A DNA stretch of 6,581 nt, from assembly GCA_937864255.1 (NCBI GenBank), contig CALMIT010000781.1:1-6581 (forward strand), read 5' to 3'. This DNA is from an uncultured Saprospiraceae bacterium. GTDB taxonomy: Bacteria; Bacteroidota; Bacteroidia; Chitinophagales; Saprospiraceae. Shown one piece after another: positions 6,062-6,581 of this stretch. The notes beneath the pieces were generated by a model. That model saw only the letters and a list, made by a program, of their open reading frames with translations. It searched no databases and had not been told where the DNA came from. Each line of letters opens with the position of its first letter. Position 1 is the first letter of the stretch. Made by a program: the position numbers and the translations under genes.

Positions 6062-6581
6062 TTACGCTTTTAACATTTTTACTGCCCGCTCAACGCCTTT
6101 CACCAACCTGTCGGCATCTTCAAAATTATTGTAAAAAGCGAAAGAGGCGCGGACAGTACCCGGTATTCCAAATTTTTTCATCAGCGGCTGGGTGCAGTGA
6201 TGTCCGGTTCTGACGGCAATACCCAATTTATCCAAAATTGTCCCAACGTCGTATGGATGCGTCTTTTCCAGGTTGAAAGAAATGACTCCGACTTTTTCCG
6301 CCGCCTTTCCGATTATTTGCAGCCCCGGAATTTTTTCCAAACCTGCGGTCGCGTAAGCCATGAGTGCGGTTTCGTATTCCTCCAACTCGGAGCGGTCAAA
6401 TTTTTGTAGATAATCAATGGCGGCAGCCAGCCCCACGGCGCCGGCAATATCAGGCGTGCCTGCTTCAAATTTGAAAGGCAGCCCATTGAAAGTTGTTTTT
6501 TCAAAACTCACCTCTTCTATCATTTCACCGCCCGACTGGTAGGGCGGCAATTTTTCCAGCCAGTTTTCCTTGCCGTACAAT
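6062..6581 (-). CDS. sufS: Cysteine desulfurase SufS, C-terminal part (cut by window edge)
   Basis: The frame is open to the right edge and gives the last 172 residues. It starts at LYGKENWLEKLPPYQSGGEM, a segment that in SufS lies just after the pyridoxal-phosphate lysine, so that lysine is expected a few codons outside the window. The codon at 6578-6580 reads TTG but is an internal leucine, not a start. The group II desulfurase features are visible: FEAGTPDIAGAVGL (about 38-51), and RTGHHCTQPLM (124-134) with the catalytic cysteine at fragment position 129 that carries the persulfide, followed by RASFAFYNN (144-152). It removes sulfur from L-cysteine to give alanine and passes it to SufE, encoded seven bases downstream. 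The SufE neighbour and the RTGHHC context exclude kynureninase and other aminotransferase relatives. Confidence 0.95.
   Translation of the reverse strand, partial: LYGKENWLEKLPPYQSGGEMIEEVSFEKTTFNGLPFKFEAGTPDIAGAVGLAAAIDYLQKFDRSELEEYETALMAYATAGLEKIPGLQIIGKAAEKVGVISFNLEKTHPYDVGTILDKLGIAVRTGHHCTQPLMKKFGIPGTVRASFAFYNNFEDADRLVKGVERAVKMLKA

Noticed and set aside
1..6581. Mobile element, CRISPR array, tRNA, rRNA or defence cassette
   Set aside because: No transposase, integrase, terminal repeats, regularly spaced repeats or cloverleaf-like segments were seen; gene packing is regular throughout.

Overview
The window looks like chromosomal DNA from a member of the Bacteroidota, possibly a Saprospiria- or Cytophagia-like lineage. 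Three things support this. The central operon encodes GldA/GldF/GldG-type proteins. The gene starts follow A/T-rich leaders without clear Shine-Dalgarno sequences. The best promoter candidate has the phylum-specific layout TTG-N19-TAnnTTTG. This placement is inferred from content; no marker gene such as rRNA is present.

Layout. Positions 1-131 (+) hold the C-terminal end of an AraC-family regulator, followed by a possible terminator hairpin (148-176). Positions 212-382 (+) hold a possible 56-residue orphan protein. Positions 376-969 (-) encode a probable lipoprotein built of MORN-like (YwqK-type) repeats. The 228-base divergent spacer 970-1197 carries the promoter candidate for the next operon. 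Positions 1198-5323 (+) form one tight operon of four genes: an ABC ATPase (GldA-like), an ABC-2 permease (GldF-like), a GldG-type auxiliary membrane protein and a DUF4340 protein. Positions 5320-6581 (-) form the downstream end of a suf iron-sulfur assembly operon: sufS (cut by the window edge), sufE and a SufT/DUF59 protein. The last + gene and the last - gene overlap tail to tail by four bases.

How the genes work together. GldA and GldF would form the ATPase and membrane parts of an ABC transporter. GldG and the DUF4340 protein, both anchored in the inner membrane with large extracytoplasmic parts, are the likely partners. The substrate is unknown, and a role in gliding cannot be assumed from homology alone. 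SufS takes sulfur from cysteine, SufE accepts it as persulfide, and the DUF59 protein is thought to help cluster assembly or delivery; sufB, sufC and sufD are expected just beyond position 6581.

Most of the window is ordinary, well-packed core-genome sequence. I saw no mobile element, CRISPR array, tRNA or rRNA. The least understood parts are the DUF4340 partner of the ABC system, the MORN-repeat lipoprotein and the small orphan ORF. I did not find convincing evidence of an undescribed defence or mobile system.
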